A DNA stretch of 64,000 nucleotides. Origin: JBEDUK01 sp963781595 (GTDB lineage: Bacteria > Actinomycetota > UBA4738). A program made the translations under genes and the position numbers. Below the pieces are notes generated by a model that was not told the DNA's origin, did no database searches, and worked only from the letters and a program-made list of their open reading frames with translations. Positions 10,913 to 21,185 of the stretch are shown here, in pieces. Numbering within the stretch: the first letter of the stretch is position 1; each line of letters opens with the position of its first letter. Location: NCBI GenBank assembly GCA_963781595.1, contig CAWAGG010000006.1:2976001-3040000 (forward strand). The letters are read 5' to 3'.

Positions 10913-12107
10913 GACGGACCTCCTTCCCGGTTCGCGCCCGCGGGAGCCCGTGACGGCGCCGGTGGGGTCGGCCGCCGCGTGTACAGCGGCCCGACGAGGA
11001 GGACCAGCAGGACGGTTCCCGCGACCACGATCATGATGGTTCGCACGTCCGAGTAGCGGGTCGGCAGCGCGATCAACGCGCCGGTGATCAGGATCCACAG
11101 GAGCCCTGCCGGGATCAGGACCTTCCAGCCGAGGTTCATCAGCTTGTCGTAGCGGAACCGCGGCAGGGTGGCGCGGATCCAGACCGCGAACACGATCAGC
11201 GCGAGCAGCTTGACCATGAACCAGATCAGCGGCCAGAGCCAGGGCAGGACACGTCTGCGACGCGGGCCCGTGCCAGCCGCCGAGGAACAGCGTGGTCGCC
11301 ACCGCCGACAACGTGACGAGCGTGCATGTACTCGGCGAGGTAGAAGATGGCGAACTTCATCCCGCTGTACTCGGTCTGGTAGCCGGCGACCAACTCGGTC
11401 TCGGCCTCGGTCAGGTCGAACGGCGGCCGGTTGTTCTCCGCGATCGCGGCGACGCCGTACAGGACGAACGCGGGGAACTGGATGAACACGTTCCATTTCG
11501 GCAGCCATCGCAGGCCCGGCACCCCGAAGTGCTGCGCCTGGACGGCGACGATGCCGTTCATGGTGACGGTGCCGCAGTACATCACGACAGCGATCAGCGC
11601 CAGGCTCATGCCGACCTCGTAGGAGATCATCTGCGCGGTCGAGCGGACGGACCCGAGCAGCGGGTAGTTCGAACCGCTCGCCCACCCGGCGAGCATCACG
11701 CCGTAGACGGCGACCGACGCCATGGCGAGCACCCAGAGGATCCCGACGGATAGGTCGCTCACCTGGAACGGCACGACGTGTCCGAACAGGACCACCGGCG
11801 GGCCGAACGGGATCACGGCGAAGGCCAAGAGCGCGGGAACCATCGCGGCCACCGGCGCCAAGATGTAGACGGGCAGGTCGGCGGTCTCGGGCGTGATGCC
11901 CTCCTTGAACAGCAGCTTGACGCCGTCGGCCAGGGTCTGGAGCATGCCGAACGGACCCGCGCGATCCGGGCCGATGCGGACCTGCATCTCGGCGATCACC
12001 TTGCGTTCGATCCAGACCGTCGCCATCACGCCCAGCAGCAGGGCGACGAAGATCACGACCACCCGGCCGACCAGGAGGACCCACCCGACCGTGTCGAACG
12101 CGAGCAT
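10909..12107 (-). CDS. nuoH: NADH-quinone oxidoreductase subunit H, frame interrupted near its end
   Basis: The membrane subunit that forms the quinone-binding pocket of complex I together with NuoB and NuoD. The first 260 residues read in one frame and hold the family motifs [32 protein letters not shown] and [20 protein letters not shown]. Breaks near 11325 and 11260 shift the frame inside the seventh helix region. The final part ([15 protein letters not shown]) is again clean to the TGA that overlaps nuoI. The start is an ATG overlapping the nuoG stop. This gene marks the upstream edge of the indel-rich stretch. Confidence 0.9.
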
Positions 12108-14560
12108 CAGGCGCCGACCTCCAGCGGCTCGCCGGGCGCAGCGGTCGGCGCTCCGGCCGCGGTCAGCGTGGCCGGCACCGTGCGGGTCCCGGCGAACAAC
12201 ACGTTCGCCGCGAGCCCAGGGTTGTTCCACGGGACGAAGCACGCGCCCGCCGCGACGGCGTCCGTGACGCCCACAGGGAGCGTCGCCTCGCCGGCCGCGG
12301 TCGTGATCCGGGCGAAACCGCCGTCCACGAGCCCGAGGCGAGCGGCGTCGTCCGGATGGACCTCGGCGGTGGCCCGCTGGCCGAGGGCCGCCTTCAGCGG
12401 ATCGGCCCCGTCGAGCTGGCGACCGTCGTCGACCAGCAGCGGGTAGCTGAACAGCACGAGGGACCCGTCCTGCGGCCGGGTGGTGCTCGCCCCGTTCGGT
12501 GAGCCCGGCGCCAGCGCGGCGGCCGAGGCCGCCGCCGGTCGACCCGCCTCGGCGTCGCGCCAGAGCGCGGCCGACTCCCTCTGCACGTCTTCGATCGTTC
12601 GGAACCCCATGTCCCGACCGAGCGCTTCGGACAGTCCCTGGAGGATCTGCCAGTCGGGTCGCGACATCCCGAGCGGCGATCGGACCGGGCGGAACGGCTG
12701 CGACCGACCCTCCCAGTCGGTGTAGGAGCCCTCGCGCTCGATCGGCGCGCACGCCGGCAGGACGACGTCGGCGAACGGCGCCACGTCCTCGTGCAGGGTC
12801 GTGTCCACGACGACCTTGAGCGGCGCGTTCTCCAGCGCGCGGCGGGCGAGGCCGGCGTCCGGAACGTCACGGAGGATGTCGATGCCGACCACGAACAGGA
12901 CGTCGACCTCGCGGTTCGCCGCTGCCTCGAGGATCGACCTGGCGTCCCGGCCCGGCATCGACGGGACCGCGCCCCAGGCGTTCGCGACCGCGGCGCGCTC
13001 GTCGGCCCCGATGAGGAGCCGGCCGCCGGGGAGCAGCGCGGGATGCAACCCCGCGCGCTGCGCGCCGCGCTCACCGACCCGCCGGGTCAGCAGCGCGAAG
13101 CGTGCCCCTGCCGACGCCGCCAGATCACGGGCTGCGGCCACGGCGCCCGGGCTCTCGGCCAGCCGGGGCCCGCACAGGACGAGCCCGCCGGCCCCCGCCG
13201 CTCGGAGGTCGGCGCCGACGCCCGTTTCCGCGCCGGCGAGCGCGCGGACCGCGTCGGCCTCCGTCCCGGGCGTGGCCAGGTGATGTTGGGCCACGTCCCA
13301 CAGGCGCGTTCGGCGGGGATGGAGCACGACGATCCGCGCGCCTCGGCGGGCCGCCTTGCGCAGCCGCAGGTGGAGGATCGGGAGCTCGTTCTCCGCGTCG
13401 AGGCCGACGACGACGATCACCCTCGCGCGTTCGACGTCGGCGTAGGTCACCGACGCACCGCGAGCGGCTTCGGCCTCGACCTCGGGCGGCGCCTCGGTAG
13501 CCCCGACCGGACGCGCGTCGACGTCGTTCGTCATGGCCACGGTTCGGGCGAACTTCGACAGCGCGTACGCGTCCTCGTCGGCGAGGCGGCCCCCCGCCAG
13601 GAACGCCGCGCGGCCACTCCCCCCACGCAGCGCGGAGCCGATCGCGCCGAAGGCTTCGGCGAACGACACCGGCTCCAACCCGCGGTCGCGCAGGAGCGGG
13701 GTCGCGACGCGCGCCGTCGAATCGTGGAACGCGAACGCGAACCGTCCCTTGTCGCAGAGCCACTCCTCGTTGACCTCGAGGTTGTCGCGGGCGACCTGCC
13801 GGACGACCTCGCCGCGGCGCGTCTGCACCTGGATGTTGCAGCCGGAGGCGCAGAGCGTGCAGATCGAGTCCTCGCGCTTCGTGTCGAAGGGCCGCGCCGA
13901 GAAGCGGTAGGTCGTCGCCGTGAGCGCTCCGACCGGGCAGATCTGGACGGTGTTCCCCGAGAACGGGCTGGCGAAGTCCTCCCCCGCCGCGATCGCGACC
14001 TGCTCCGCGGCCCCGCGGTCGAACAGCTCGATGAACCGGTCCCCGGAGATCTCGTCGCAGAACCGCGTGCACCGCTGGCACAGGACGCACCGCTCGCGGT
14101 CCAGGTTGACCAGCGGCGACAGAACCAACGGCTTGCGGTACGTCCGCTTCGCCTCGGTGTAGCGCGTCTCGCCGGGGCCGAACGCGAGCGCCTGATCCTG
14201 CAGCGGACACTCGCCGCCCCGGTCGCAGATCGGGCAGTCGAGCGGGTGGTTGATCAGGAGGAACTCGAGCACGGCCTCCTGCGCGTCCTTGACGGCGTCG
14301 TCCGTGTACTGGGTGTGGACGGCCATCCCGTCGGCGACCGGGGTCGAGCACGACGTCATCAGCTTGCGCTGGCCCTCGACGCTCACGTAGCACTGGCGAC
14401 ACGCGGCGGCCGGCGCGAGCAACGGGTGATCGCAGAACCGTGGGATCAGGATCCCGAGCTCCTCGGCCGCGCGGATGATCAGCGTGCCCTTCGGCACGCT
14501 CACCGTCGTGCCGTCGATCGTCAGGGCGACGTCGGTGCTCGGCGCCGGCGCGTCGCTCAC
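12107..14560 (-). CDS. nuoG: NADH-quinone oxidoreductase subunit G
   Basis: The large iron-sulfur subunit of the complex I hydrophilic arm. The 817 residues show, in order, an N-terminal [2Fe-2S] domain (CDHPLL, CRQCYV), the His-Cys cluster region (HPLDCPICDRGGECPLQD), a CVLCQRCTRFC cluster with ICPVGALT, and a molybdopterin-oxidoreductase-like domain. The latter starts with CTLCASGC plus a Cys about 28 residues on, so the extra N7 cluster site is present. It ends with an MopB-type beta barrel. The GTG start overlaps the nuoF stop. The frame is uninterrupted. Confidence 0.95.
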   Translation of the reverse strand: MSDAPAPSTDVALTIDGTTVSVPKGTLIIRAAEELGILIPRFCDHPLLAPAAACRQCYVSVEGQRKLMTSCSTPVADGMAVHTQYTDDAVKDAQEAVLEFLLINHPLDCPICDRGGECPLQDQALAFGPGETRYTEAKRTYRKPLVLSPLVNLDRERCVLCQRCTRFCDEISGDRFIELFDRGAAEQVAIAAGEDFASPFSGNTVQICPVGALTATTYRFSARPFDTKREDSICTLCASGCNIQVQTRRGEVVRQVARDNLEVNEEWLCDKGRFAFAFHDSTARVATPLLRDRGLEPVSFAEAFGAIGSALRGGSGRAAFLAGGRLADEDAYALSKFARTVAMTNDVDARPVGATEAPPEVEAEAARGASVTYADVERARVIVVVGLDAENELPILHLRLRKAARRGARIVVLHPRRTRLWDVAQHHLATPGTEADAVRALAGAETGVGADLRAAGAGGLVLCGPRLAESPGAVAAARDLAASAGARFALLTRRVGERGAQRAGLHPALLPGGRLLIGADERAAVANAWGAVPSMPGRDARSILEAAANREVDVLFVVGIDILRDVPDAGLARRALENAPLKVVVDTTLHEDVAPFADVVLPACAPIEREGSYTDWEGRSQPFRPVRSPLGMSRPDWQILQGLSEALGRDMGFRTIEDVQRESAALWRDAEAGRPAAASAAALAPGSPNGASTTRPQDGSLVLFSYPLLVDDGRQLDGADPLKAALGQRATAEVHPDDAARLGLVDGGFARITTAAGEATLPVGVTDAVAAGACFVPWNNPGLAANVLFAGTRTVPATLTAAGAPTAAPGEPLEVGA

Positions 14561-15951
14561 CCGAGCACCTCGTCCAGCTCGACGCTGCGGCCGGCGGTCG
14601 GCTCCGGTGCGGGCGGTCGGGCATCGGTCTCGCCTTCGGTGCCCGCACCGGCCTCGGCGGGCGCCGTGGACCGCTCGGGCGCCGCGACGAACGGACAGCG
14701 GCCGAGCCGCAGGTGCTCCTCGTATTCGTCCCGGAAGTACCTGATCGACGAATCCACCGGGGACACCGCCCCGTCGGCCAGCGCGCAGAACGCCTTGAAC
14801 AGCATGTTGCCGCCGATGTCCCTCGCGAGCTCGATGTCCTGGTCCCGCGCGCTCCCGGCCTCGATCCTGCGCAGGACGCGTTCGAGCCACCAGGTGCCCT
14901 CGCGGCAATTCGTGCATTTGCCGCACGACTCGTGGGCGTAGAACCGCGTGAACCGCAGCGCCGCCGCCACGATGCAATCGGTCTCGTCGAACACCATCAT
15001 CGCCTTCGTGCCCAGCAGCGAACCGGCGGCCGCGACGGATTCGAAGTCCATCGGCGTGTCGAGGTGCTCGGCCGTCAGGAACGGGGTCGACGATCCGCCC
15101 GGCGTCCATGCCTTCAGCGCGCGGCCCCCCAGCACGCCGCCCGCGTGCTCGTCGATCAGGGTCCGGGCGGTCGTGCCCATCGGCGCCTCGTAGTTGCCTG
15201 CGCGTTCCACCTTGCCGGAGATCGAGTAGACCGCCGTGCCGGTCGACTTCTCCGTCCCGATCGAGGCGAACCACTCCGCGCCCTTCGTCATGATGTGGGG
15301 CACGTTCGACAGGGTCTCGACGTTGTTGATCACCGTCGGGCTCGCATACAGCCCCTCGACGGCCGGGAACGGTGGACGCAGGCGCGGCTGCCCGCGCAGC
15401 CCCTCCAGCGAGTTCAGCAGCGCGGTCTCCTCGCCGCAGATGTAGGCCCCCGAGCCCCGGTGCAGGATGACGTCGAGCGCGTAGCCGCTGCCCATCACGT
15501 CCGAGCCGAGGTACCCGCGCTCGTACGCCTCCCGGATCGCGTTCGCCAGGACCATGCCCGGCCAGACGAACTCGCCGCGGCAGTAGATGAACGCCGTGCT
15601 GCAGCGCACGGCGTACGAACAGATGACGATGCCCTCGATCAGCTGGTGCGGGTCGCGTTCGATCATCTCCCGGTTGTTGAACGTCCCGGGTTCGCTCTCG
15701 TCGGCGTTGCACACGACGTAGACGGGCTTCCCCGTGCCCTGCGGGATGAACGACCACTTCGTGCCGGTGGGGAAGCCGGCACCGCCGCGACCACGCAGCC
15801 CGGAGCGCTTCACCTGCTCGATCACGTCCCCGGGCTCCATCGCGAGCGCGGCGCGGAGCCCCTCGTACCCGCCCGTCTCGAGGTAGCGCTCGATGCCGAC
15901 CGGCGACGGCTCGCTCCAGCGCGTCGTCACGATCAGGACCGGGTCAGCCAT
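14557..15951 (-). CDS. nuoF: NADH-quinone oxidoreductase subunit F
   Basis: The NADH-oxidising flavoprotein subunit of complex I, the entry point for electrons. It binds NADH (GRGGAGFPTGTKW glycine-rich loop), FMN (CNADESEPGTFNNREM) and the N3 [4Fe-4S] cluster (ESCGKCTNCREGTWW, plus a Cys in FKAFCALADGA). The ATG start gives 464 residues, a little longer than usual because of a low-complexity Ala/Pro/Glu tail of about 45 residues. It overlaps the nuoE stop by eight bases and the nuoG start by four. Confidence 0.95.
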   Translation of the reverse strand: MADPVLIVTTRWSEPSPVGIERYLETGGYEGLRAALAMEPGDVIEQVKRSGLRGRGGAGFPTGTKWSFIPQGTGKPVYVVCNADESEPGTFNNREMIERDPHQLIEGIVICSYAVRCSTAFIYCRGEFVWPGMVLANAIREAYERGYLGSDVMGSGYALDVILHRGSGAYICGEETALLNSLEGLRGQPRLRPPFPAVEGLYASPTVINNVETLSNVPHIMTKGAEWFASIGTEKSTGTAVYSISGKVERAGNYEAPMGTTARTLIDEHAGGVLGGRALKAWTPGGSSTPFLTAEHLDTPMDFESVAAAGSLLGTKAMMVFDETDCIVAAALRFTRFYAHESCGKCTNCREGTWWLERVLRRIEAGSARDQDIELARDIGGNMLFKAFCALADGAVSPVDSSIRYFRDEYEEHLRLGRCPFVAAPERSTAPAEAGAGTEGETDARPPAPEPTAGRSVELDEVLG

Positions 15952-16591
15952 CCGACGGCTCCGGCTCAGGATCCGCGAGCGGTACGCCTGGAGCCGCGGC
16001 GGCGCCCGAGAGGATCGCCGACACGGCTCGCCAGTCGCCCGGCACGCCACCACGTGATGCCTGGGGCACCTCGCCGGCGCGGATCGACGCGATCAGACGA
16101 TCGAAGTCCTCGACGCTCACGCGGTCGTGATAGAGGTAGTTGACGGTCAGCACCGGCGCCTTGTCGCAGGCGCCCATGCACTCCTCCTCCTCGAGCGTGA
16201 AGCACCCGTCCTCCGTGACGCGTTCGGCGTCGGGACCGAGCTCACGTCGGGCGTGGTCCAACAGTTCGTACCCGCCTCGGATCCCGCAGGATGGGTTCGT
16301 GCAGATCGAGATCACGTACCGCCCGGTCGGGTGGAGCTTCAGCATCGTGTAGAAGCTCGCAACGGCCTCGACCTCGGCCGTCGTCAGCCCGAGGAGCTCC
16401 CCGACCTCGCGCATGCCCTGGAGCGGGATCCACCCCACCCGAGACTGGATCAGGTACAGGAGCGGCACGATCGCCGAGCGTGCGCGCGGATAGCGACCGA
16501 TGATCGACGCCGCCTCGCGGCGCCCGGCCTCGTCGAGGATCGGGCCCGGGACGTCCGGGACCGTCCGTTCCGCGAACGCGGGACCGGTCAC
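15944..16591 (-). CDS. nuoE: NADH-quinone oxidoreductase subunit E
   Basis: The thioredoxin-like [2Fe-2S] subunit (cluster N1a) that pairs with NuoF. Four ligand cysteines are visible as CTNPSC and, about 35 residues later, CMGAC in the motif [14 protein letters not shown]. The GTG start overlapping the nuoD stop gives 215 residues, somewhat longer than the 160-200 usual, with an acidic, proline-rich tail. The frame is also open well upstream over nuoD, but that part is not coding. Confidence 0.94.
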   Translation of the reverse strand: MTGPAFAERTVPDVPGPILDEAGRREAASIIGRYPRARSAIVPLLYLIQSRVGWIPLQGMREVGELLGLTTAEVEAVASFYTMLKLHPTGRYVISICTNPSCGIRGGYELLDHARRELGPDAERVTEDGCFTLEEEECMGACDKAPVLTVNYLYHDRVSVEDFDRLIASIRAGEVPQASRGGVPGDWRAVSAILSGAAAAPGVPLADPEPEPSDG

Positions 16592-17898
16592 CGGTCGACT
16601 CCCCCCATGACCGGATCGACGCTGGAGATCACCGGCAGGATGTCGGCGATCAGCCCGCCGACCACCATCGGCCGCACCGCCTGGAGGTTGACGAAGGAAG
16701 GATCCCGCAGGTGAACGCGGTACGGATGCCGCCCGCCGTCGGACACGACGTACGCACCGAGCTCGCCCCGCGGGGATTCGACCGGCTGGTACACCTCGCC
16801 CGCCGGGACCGCGACGCCCTGGGTCACGAGCTTGAAGTGATGGATCAGGGCCTCCATCGACTCCTCCATGATGTGGCGAACGTGCGCCTCGGAGTTCCCG
16901 ATCCCGTCGGGCCCGACCTCCAGCTTCGCGGGCCACGCGACCTTCTCGTCCTCGACCATGACGGGGCCGGGTTCCTCCAGGCGCGCCAGGCACTGGTCGA
17001 CGATCCGCATCGACTGGCGCATCTCCTCGATCCGCAGGAGGTACCGCGAGAACGCGTCCGCGTCGGTGGACGTCGGCACGTCGAACTCGAACGTCTCGTA
17101 GCCCGCGTAGGGCTCGTCCTTGCGCACGTCGCGCGCGACGCCGGCCGACCGGAGGATCGGGCCCGTGACCCCGAGCGCGAGGCAGTCGTCCGCGGGCAGC
17201 ACGCCGACGCCGACCATCCGCTGCCGCCAGATCGGGTTCCCGGTCAACAGCTCCTCGTACTCGCGCAGGTGCCCGGGCATCTCGTCCAGGAACCCGCGGA
17301 TCCGTTCCGGCGCGTCGGCCGGGAGGTCCATCACGACCCCGCCGATGCGGATGTACGCGTGGTTCATCCGCAAGCCGGTGATCGCCTCGTAGATGTCGAG
17401 CAGCGTGTTCCGCTCGCGGAACCCGTAGACCATGATCGACACCGCACCGAGTTCCAGCGCCGTCGTCGCCAGCCACACGAGGTGCGACGAGATCCGGTTC
17501 AGTTCGCACACCATCACGCGGATCACCTGCGCCCGCGGCGGCGCTTCGATCCCCATGAGCCGCTCGACCGCGAGGCAGTACGCGAGCTCGTTGAAGAACG
17601 GCGCGAGGTAGTCAGCCCGGGTGACGAACGTCGGACCCTGCGCCCACAGGCGGTACTCGGCGTTCTTCTCGATCCCGGTGTGCAGGTACCCGACCACCGG
17701 ACGGCATCCCAGGACGGTCTCGCCCTCGAGCTCGAGGACGAGACGCAGCACGCCGTGCGTCGACGGGTGCTGCGGTCCCATGTTGATGATCATCGTGTCC
17801 TGGCGGATCGAGCCCACGTCGATGTTCGTCTCCATGGGCGACTCGACCCCGCTGGGGTCGACGCGTTCGTCGCCGCGGCTCCGGATCAGGTCGGCCAC
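16588..17898 (-). CDS. nuoD: NADH-quinone oxidoreductase subunit D
   Basis: The 49-kDa-type subunit of complex I, which lines the quinone site with NuoB. It is 436 residues and carries the hallmarks [24 protein letters not shown], a central [12 protein letters not shown] and the C-terminal DPVMGGVDR. The N-terminal 20 residues are variable; the ATG used here is the first in frame, and [12 protein letters not shown] 22 codons on is an alternative. It lies seven bases after nuoC and overlaps nuoE by four bases. Confidence 0.95.
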   Translation of the reverse strand: MADLIRSRGDERVDPSGVESPMETNIDVGSIRQDTMIINMGPQHPSTHGVLRLVLELEGETVLGCRPVVGYLHTGIEKNAEYRLWAQGPTFVTRADYLAPFFNELAYCLAVERLMGIEAPPRAQVIRVMVCELNRISSHLVWLATTALELGAVSIMVYGFRERNTLLDIYEAITGLRMNHAYIRIGGVVMDLPADAPERIRGFLDEMPGHLREYEELLTGNPIWRQRMVGVGVLPADDCLALGVTGPILRSAGVARDVRKDEPYAGYETFEFDVPTSTDADAFSRYLLRIEEMRQSMRIVDQCLARLEEPGPVMVEDEKVAWPAKLEVGPDGIGNSEAHVRHIMEESMEALIHHFKLVTQGVAVPAGEVYQPVESPRGELGAYVVSDGGRHPYRVHLRDPSFVNLQAVRPMVVGGLIADILPVISSVDPVMGGVDR

Positions 17899-17905
17899 GA
17901 GGTCC

Positions 17906-18409
17906 TCACGTGTCCCTCTGGTCGGGCGGCGGGATGAACGCCCCGTCCGTGTACCGGACCGCGACGCCGTCGAGGGGATGGTCCTTTCGCAGCGGGAACG
18001 TCGTCCAGGACTCGGGCAACTCGATCCGCCGCAGGTCCGGGTGGCCGTCGAAGATCACGCCGAAGAAGTCGAACACCTCGCGTTCGAGCCAGTCGGCCGT
18101 CGGGAACGGCCCGGTCACCGAGGGCACGTGCGGGTCGTCGTCCGTGAGGCCCACCTTGACCCGGAGGCGGTGGCAGTGACGCATCGAGTACAGGTGGTAC
18201 GCGACCCACAGGCGGGGGTCGCGTCCCGGCCAGTCGGTCGCGGCGATGTCGGACAGCGAGTCGAACCCGAGCGCCTCATCCGAACGGATCGACTCGACGG
18301 TCGGGACCAGCCGGTCGCGGTCGACTATCAGCGTCACCTCGCCACGGCTCTCGAGGACGTCGCCGCGACCGCCGGCTCGCAGAGCCTCCGCGAGCTGGGC
18401 GGGCGTCAC
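17906..18409 (-). CDS. nuoC: NADH-quinone oxidoreductase subunit C
   Basis: The 30-kDa-type subunit of the complex I hydrophilic arm; it has no cofactor and holds NuoD and NuoI in place. The 167 residues include the family signature [19 protein letters not shown] and the diagnostic [27 protein letters not shown] start overlaps the nuoB stop (GTGA). NuoC and NuoD are separate genes here, not fused as in E. coli. Confidence 0.94.
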   Translation of the reverse strand: MTPAQLAEALRAGGRGDVLESRGEVTLIVDRDRLVPTVESIRSDEALGFDSLSDIAATDWPGRDPRLWVAYHLYSMRHCHRLRVKVGLTDDDPHVPSVTGPFPTADWLEREVFDFFGVIFDGHPDLRRIELPESWTTFPLRKDHPLDGVAVRYTDGAFIPPPDQRDT

Positions 18410-18930
18410 TTGACCTTCGCCTCCTCGCGGACCTTCGCCTGGAGCTTCAGGATCGCGTACATCAGCATCTCGGGACGCGGGGGGCACCCGGCCGTGTAGA
18501 CGTCGACGGGCACGATCGTGTCGACGCCGGGTACCAGCGCGTAGTTGTTGAACATCCCGCCCGACGACGCGCATACGCCCATCGCGATGACCCACTTCGG
18601 TTCGGGCATCTGGTCGTAGATCTGGCGCAGCACGGGCGCCATCTTCTGGGACACCCGGCCGGACACGATCATCAGGTCGGCCTGGCGAGGCGAAGCGCGG
18701 AAGATCTCCATGCCCCAGCGCGCGAGGTCGTAGTTCGGCCCGCCCGCGGACATCATCTCGATCGCGCAGCACGCCAGGCCGAACGTCGCCGGCCACATCG
18801 AGTTCGTCCTGGCCCAGGCCACCCCCTTGCCGAGCGTCGTGAGGAGGATGCCGCGCTTGACCTCCTCCTCGACGTCGAAGGGATCGTCGCCCTTGCCCTC
18901 GTGGACGCCGGGGATCAGCTCAGCCGGCAC
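18406..18930 (-). CDS. nuoB: NADH-quinone oxidoreductase subunit B
   Basis: The subunit holding the terminal cluster N2, which reduces the quinone. The [4Fe-4S] ligands are visible as the paired cysteines in [10 protein letters not shown], a Cys in [13 protein letters not shown] and one in GCPPRPE. A GTG start behind a strong GGAGGTG ribosome site gives 174 residues. The start codon overlaps the end of nuoA, and the stop overlaps the nuoC start. Confidence 0.95.
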   Translation of the reverse strand: MPAELIPGVHEGKGDDPFDVEEEVKRGILLTTLGKGVAWARTNSMWPATFGLACCAIEMMSAGGPNYDLARWGMEIFRASPRQADLMIVSGRVSQKMAPVLRQIYDQMPEPKWVIAMGVCASSGGMFNNYALVPGVDTIVPVDVYTAGCPPRPEMLMYAILKLQAKVREEAKVK

Positions 18931-19330
18931 CGGCGCCACCTCCGGGCGGCGGCTCGTCGGCGCCCGACGCGGCCGACCAGTCCAGACCGCCCTTCTGCCA
19001 CACGAACACGTAGGCGACGAACAGCAGCCCGATGAACACGAGCATCTCGACAAGCCCGAAGATCCCGAGCTGGCGGAACGCGACCGCCCACGGGTAGAGG
19101 AAGATCGCCTCGATGTCGAACAGGATGAACAGCATCGCGACCACGTAGAACTTCACCTGGAACCGCGACGCCGCGGGGAGCCGGGCGGGTTCGACGCCGC
19201 TCTCGTACGGGGAGCGCTTGGCGAACGTGGACCGGCGCGGGGAGACCAGCCGTGGCATGGTCAGCGAGATCACGGCGAACGCGGCGACGACCCCGGCGAA
19301 CAACACGATCGGGAGGAAGCCCGTCGACAA
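18920..19330 (-). CDS. nuoA: NADH-quinone oxidoreductase subunit A
   Basis: A three-helix membrane subunit of complex I and the first nuo gene of the operon. The 136 residues show [11 protein letters not shown] in the loop after helix one and the diagnostic [22 protein letters not shown]. The C-terminal 20 residues are a Gly/Pro/Ala-rich tail. It follows the reductase gene by 12 bases, so the nuo genes appear to be expressed from the promoter upstream of that reductase. Confidence 0.94.
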   Translation of the reverse strand: MSTGFLPIVLFAGVVAAFAVISLTMPRLVSPRRSTFAKRSPYESGVEPARLPAASRFQVKFYVVAMLFILFDIEAIFLYPWAVAFRQLGIFGLVEMLVFIGLLFVAYVFVWQKGGLDWSAASGADEPPPGGGAGAG

Positions 19331-19342
19331 CGCCTCGCCCTC

Positions 19343-20614
19343 CTACGATCCTTCGGGTGCCAGGGAGACTAGCAAGTGCATCAGGCGGTCATCGATGTCG
19401 CCGTCCTTGCCATCGGACAGGTTGGCCATCAGGCGCAGGAGGAACGCCATCAGGCGTTTCCTCGGGACCCCGTACGTGACCGCCGCGCGCAGGAACAGCG
19501 GGTTGCCGATCATGCGCGCGAACAGCGTCCCGATCGAGTAGTAGCGGCCGTAGCGTTCGCGCAGCACGGTCGGATACTGCGCGGCGATCCCGGGCCGGTT
19601 CCTCGCGAGCGCGTCGACGAGCAGCTCGGCGGCGACCTCGCCCGACTCCAACGCGCACGAGATCCCCTCACCGTTGAACGGGTTGATCGCTCCCGCCGCG
19701 TCCCCGACGAGCAACAAGCCGGGCACGGCGAGCGGCGAGCGGTTGAGCCCTGTGGGCAACGGGCCCGAGCGGACCGGCCCGATCGCGTTCTCCTCGGAGA
19801 TCCCCCACTCGGGCGGGAGCCCCTGCACGAAGACGTCGAACACGCGCTTCGCCGAGACGTCCTTGAAGCTCTTGAAAGTGTTCAGCAGGCCCGCGCCGAC
19901 GTTCACGGTGCCGTCGGGGAGGAAGAAGATCCAGCCGTAGCCCGGCATGATCCGGCCCTGCGACCGGAGATCGAGGAAGGACTCGAGGATCGGCTCGAAC
20001 CGACGGGTCGTCCGGTAGTAGCGGCGCGCCGCGATGCCGATCGCCTTGGTCGGGACGCGTCGCACCCCGGCGGCGCCGGCGAACCGGCTCGCGTGACCGT
20101 CGGCGGCGATCACGTACCGGGCCCGGATCTGGTTCGGCGACTCGCCGTCGGCGCTCGCGCCCGCGCCGTTCGCCGCGCGGATGCTCGCGCCGCTGATCCA
20201 CCCGCTGTCGGAGAGCGGTGCGGTCGCCTCGACGCCCTCCACGACACGGGCCCCGGCCGCCTGCGCGCGGCGCACGAGCAGATGGTCGAAGTCGAACCGA
20301 CGCGACACGAACCCGACGTCAGGCCACGACCGGAGCCGCGGCCAGGGCAGATCGATCACGGTGTCCCCGGTCCCGTAGGTCCGCAGGCCGTTCGCCGGTG
20401 CGAAGCAGTCCTCGTCACGGGCGATGCCCATCCGGTCCATCGCGGCCACGGCTCGGGGCGTGAGGCCGTCCCCGCAGACCTTATCCCTGGGGAACGTGGC
20501 CCGGTCGATGATCGTCACGTCGACGCCGTGACGGGCCAGGTGATAGGCCGCCGCCGCTCCCCCGGGTCCTGCGCCGACGACGAGTACGTCCGTGCTGGTA
20601 GGAGCGCCGGTCAT
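19343..20614 (-). CDS. Geranylgeranyl/menaquinone reductase family flavoprotein
   Basis: An FAD-dependent reductase of the geranylgeranyl reductase family. In actinobacteria the related MenJ saturates a double bond of the menaquinone tail; other members act on geranylgeranyl chains. The 423 residues show the dinucleotide fold GAGPGGAAAAYHLARHG, the DKVCGDGLTPRA motif and the second FAD motif LLVGDAAGAINPFNGEGISCALESG. It is the first gene of the nuo operon and lies just downstream of a Rex-operator-like repeat. Its place with complex I favours a menaquinone substrate, but this is inference. Confidence 0.85.
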   Translation of the reverse strand: MTGAPTSTDVLVVGAGPGGAAAAYHLARHGVDVTIIDRATFPRDKVCGDGLTPRAVAAMDRMGIARDEDCFAPANGLRTYGTGDTVIDLPWPRLRSWPDVGFVSRRFDFDHLLVRRAQAAGARVVEGVEATAPLSDSGWISGASIRAANGAGASADGESPNQIRARYVIAADGHASRFAGAAGVRRVPTKAIGIAARRYYRTTRRFEPILESFLDLRSQGRIMPGYGWIFFLPDGTVNVGAGLLNTFKSFKDVSAKRVFDVFVQGLPPEWGISEENAIGPVRSGPLPTGLNRSPLAVPGLLLVGDAAGAINPFNGEGISCALESGEVAAELLVDALARNRPGIAAQYPTVLRERYGRYYSIGTLFARMIGNPLFLRAAVTYGVPRKRLMAFLLRLMANLSDGKDGDIDDRLMHLLVSLAPEGS

Positions 20615-20654
20615 GCGCGGGACACGCCGAGGCTGCGGGAGGGCCGGCGGGACT

Positions 20655-20672
20655 TTGTGAACGGATTCACGA
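20655..20672. promoter_or_regulatory. Rex operator-like site upstream of the reductase-nuo operon
   Basis: The plus strand reads TTGTGAA-CGGA-TTCACGA. It matches the Rex consensus TTGTGAA-N4-TTCACAA in 13 of 14 defined positions. It lies about 41 bases upstream of the reductase start codon. A -10-like TAGCAT lies just upstream of it on the minus strand, so a bound repressor would sit at the start of transcription. Binding is inferred from the match and from the rex gene in this window. Confidence 0.75.
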
Positions 20673-20736
20673 ACCGCATGCTATGTCCGCGCCCACCGGG
20701 CGGCAAGGTGGCCGGCAGACGACCCGGAGCGCCGCC

Positions 20737-21177
20737 TCACTCGGTGGCGCCGATGACCCCGGCGTGGGACCAGCCGGTGATGCGCTCGGGAACGACGCGG
20801 AACAGCACCGGCTCGGAGACCTGCTCCGCGTAGACGCCGAACTGCGTGCCGGTCAGCTCGCCCCGGTACTTCTCGAACCATGCGGACATCGCGTGCTTCG
20901 CCGACGGCTCCTCGGTCCTCAGGATCTCGGCCGTGCCCCGCACGATCAGGCCCGCCAGCTCGGTCCACGCGCGTCCGCGATCGAACTGCAGGGTGGCGCG
21001 GGCATCGCGCTCGAGGTTGCGGTGCGCCCGGCTCCAACGGCGCGACGAGACGTAGATCGCGTCCTGCAACCAGACGAACCACAGCGGGACGACGTGCGGC
21101 GTGCCGTTCGGGCCGAGCGTCGCCAGGTGGACGACCGGGACATCCCGGAACAGGCGGCGGGTCTGCTCCGCGTCCAC
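20737..21177 (-). CDS. PPOX-class flavin/F420-dependent oxidoreductase
   Basis: A small split-barrel protein of the pyridoxamine 5'-phosphate oxidase superfamily, 146 residues from a GTG start behind a TTGAGG ribosome site. The core pattern VVHLATLGPNGTPHVVPLWFVW, the basic SSRRWSRAHRNLERD loop (cofactor phosphate contact) and RGTAEI are typical of actinobacterial members that use F420 or flavin. The substrate is unknown. It starts eight bases after the prenyl synthase stop, so the two form a pair. A longer upstream start is not supported by the family length. Confidence 0.82.
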   Translation of the reverse strand: MDAEQTRRLFRDVPVVHLATLGPNGTPHVVPLWFVWLQDAIYVSSRRWSRAHRNLERDARATLQFDRGRAWTELAGLIVRGTAEILRTEEPSAKHAMSAWFEKYRGELTGTQFGVYAEQVSEPVLFRVVPERITGWSHAGVIGATE

Positions 21178-21185
21178 GTTCGGCC

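Noticed and set aside
12791..14941. 716-codon plus-strand frame over nuoG
   Set aside because: Composition is typical of the reverse strand of a high-GC gene, with no hydrophobic core or motif; nuoG on the other strand is complete.
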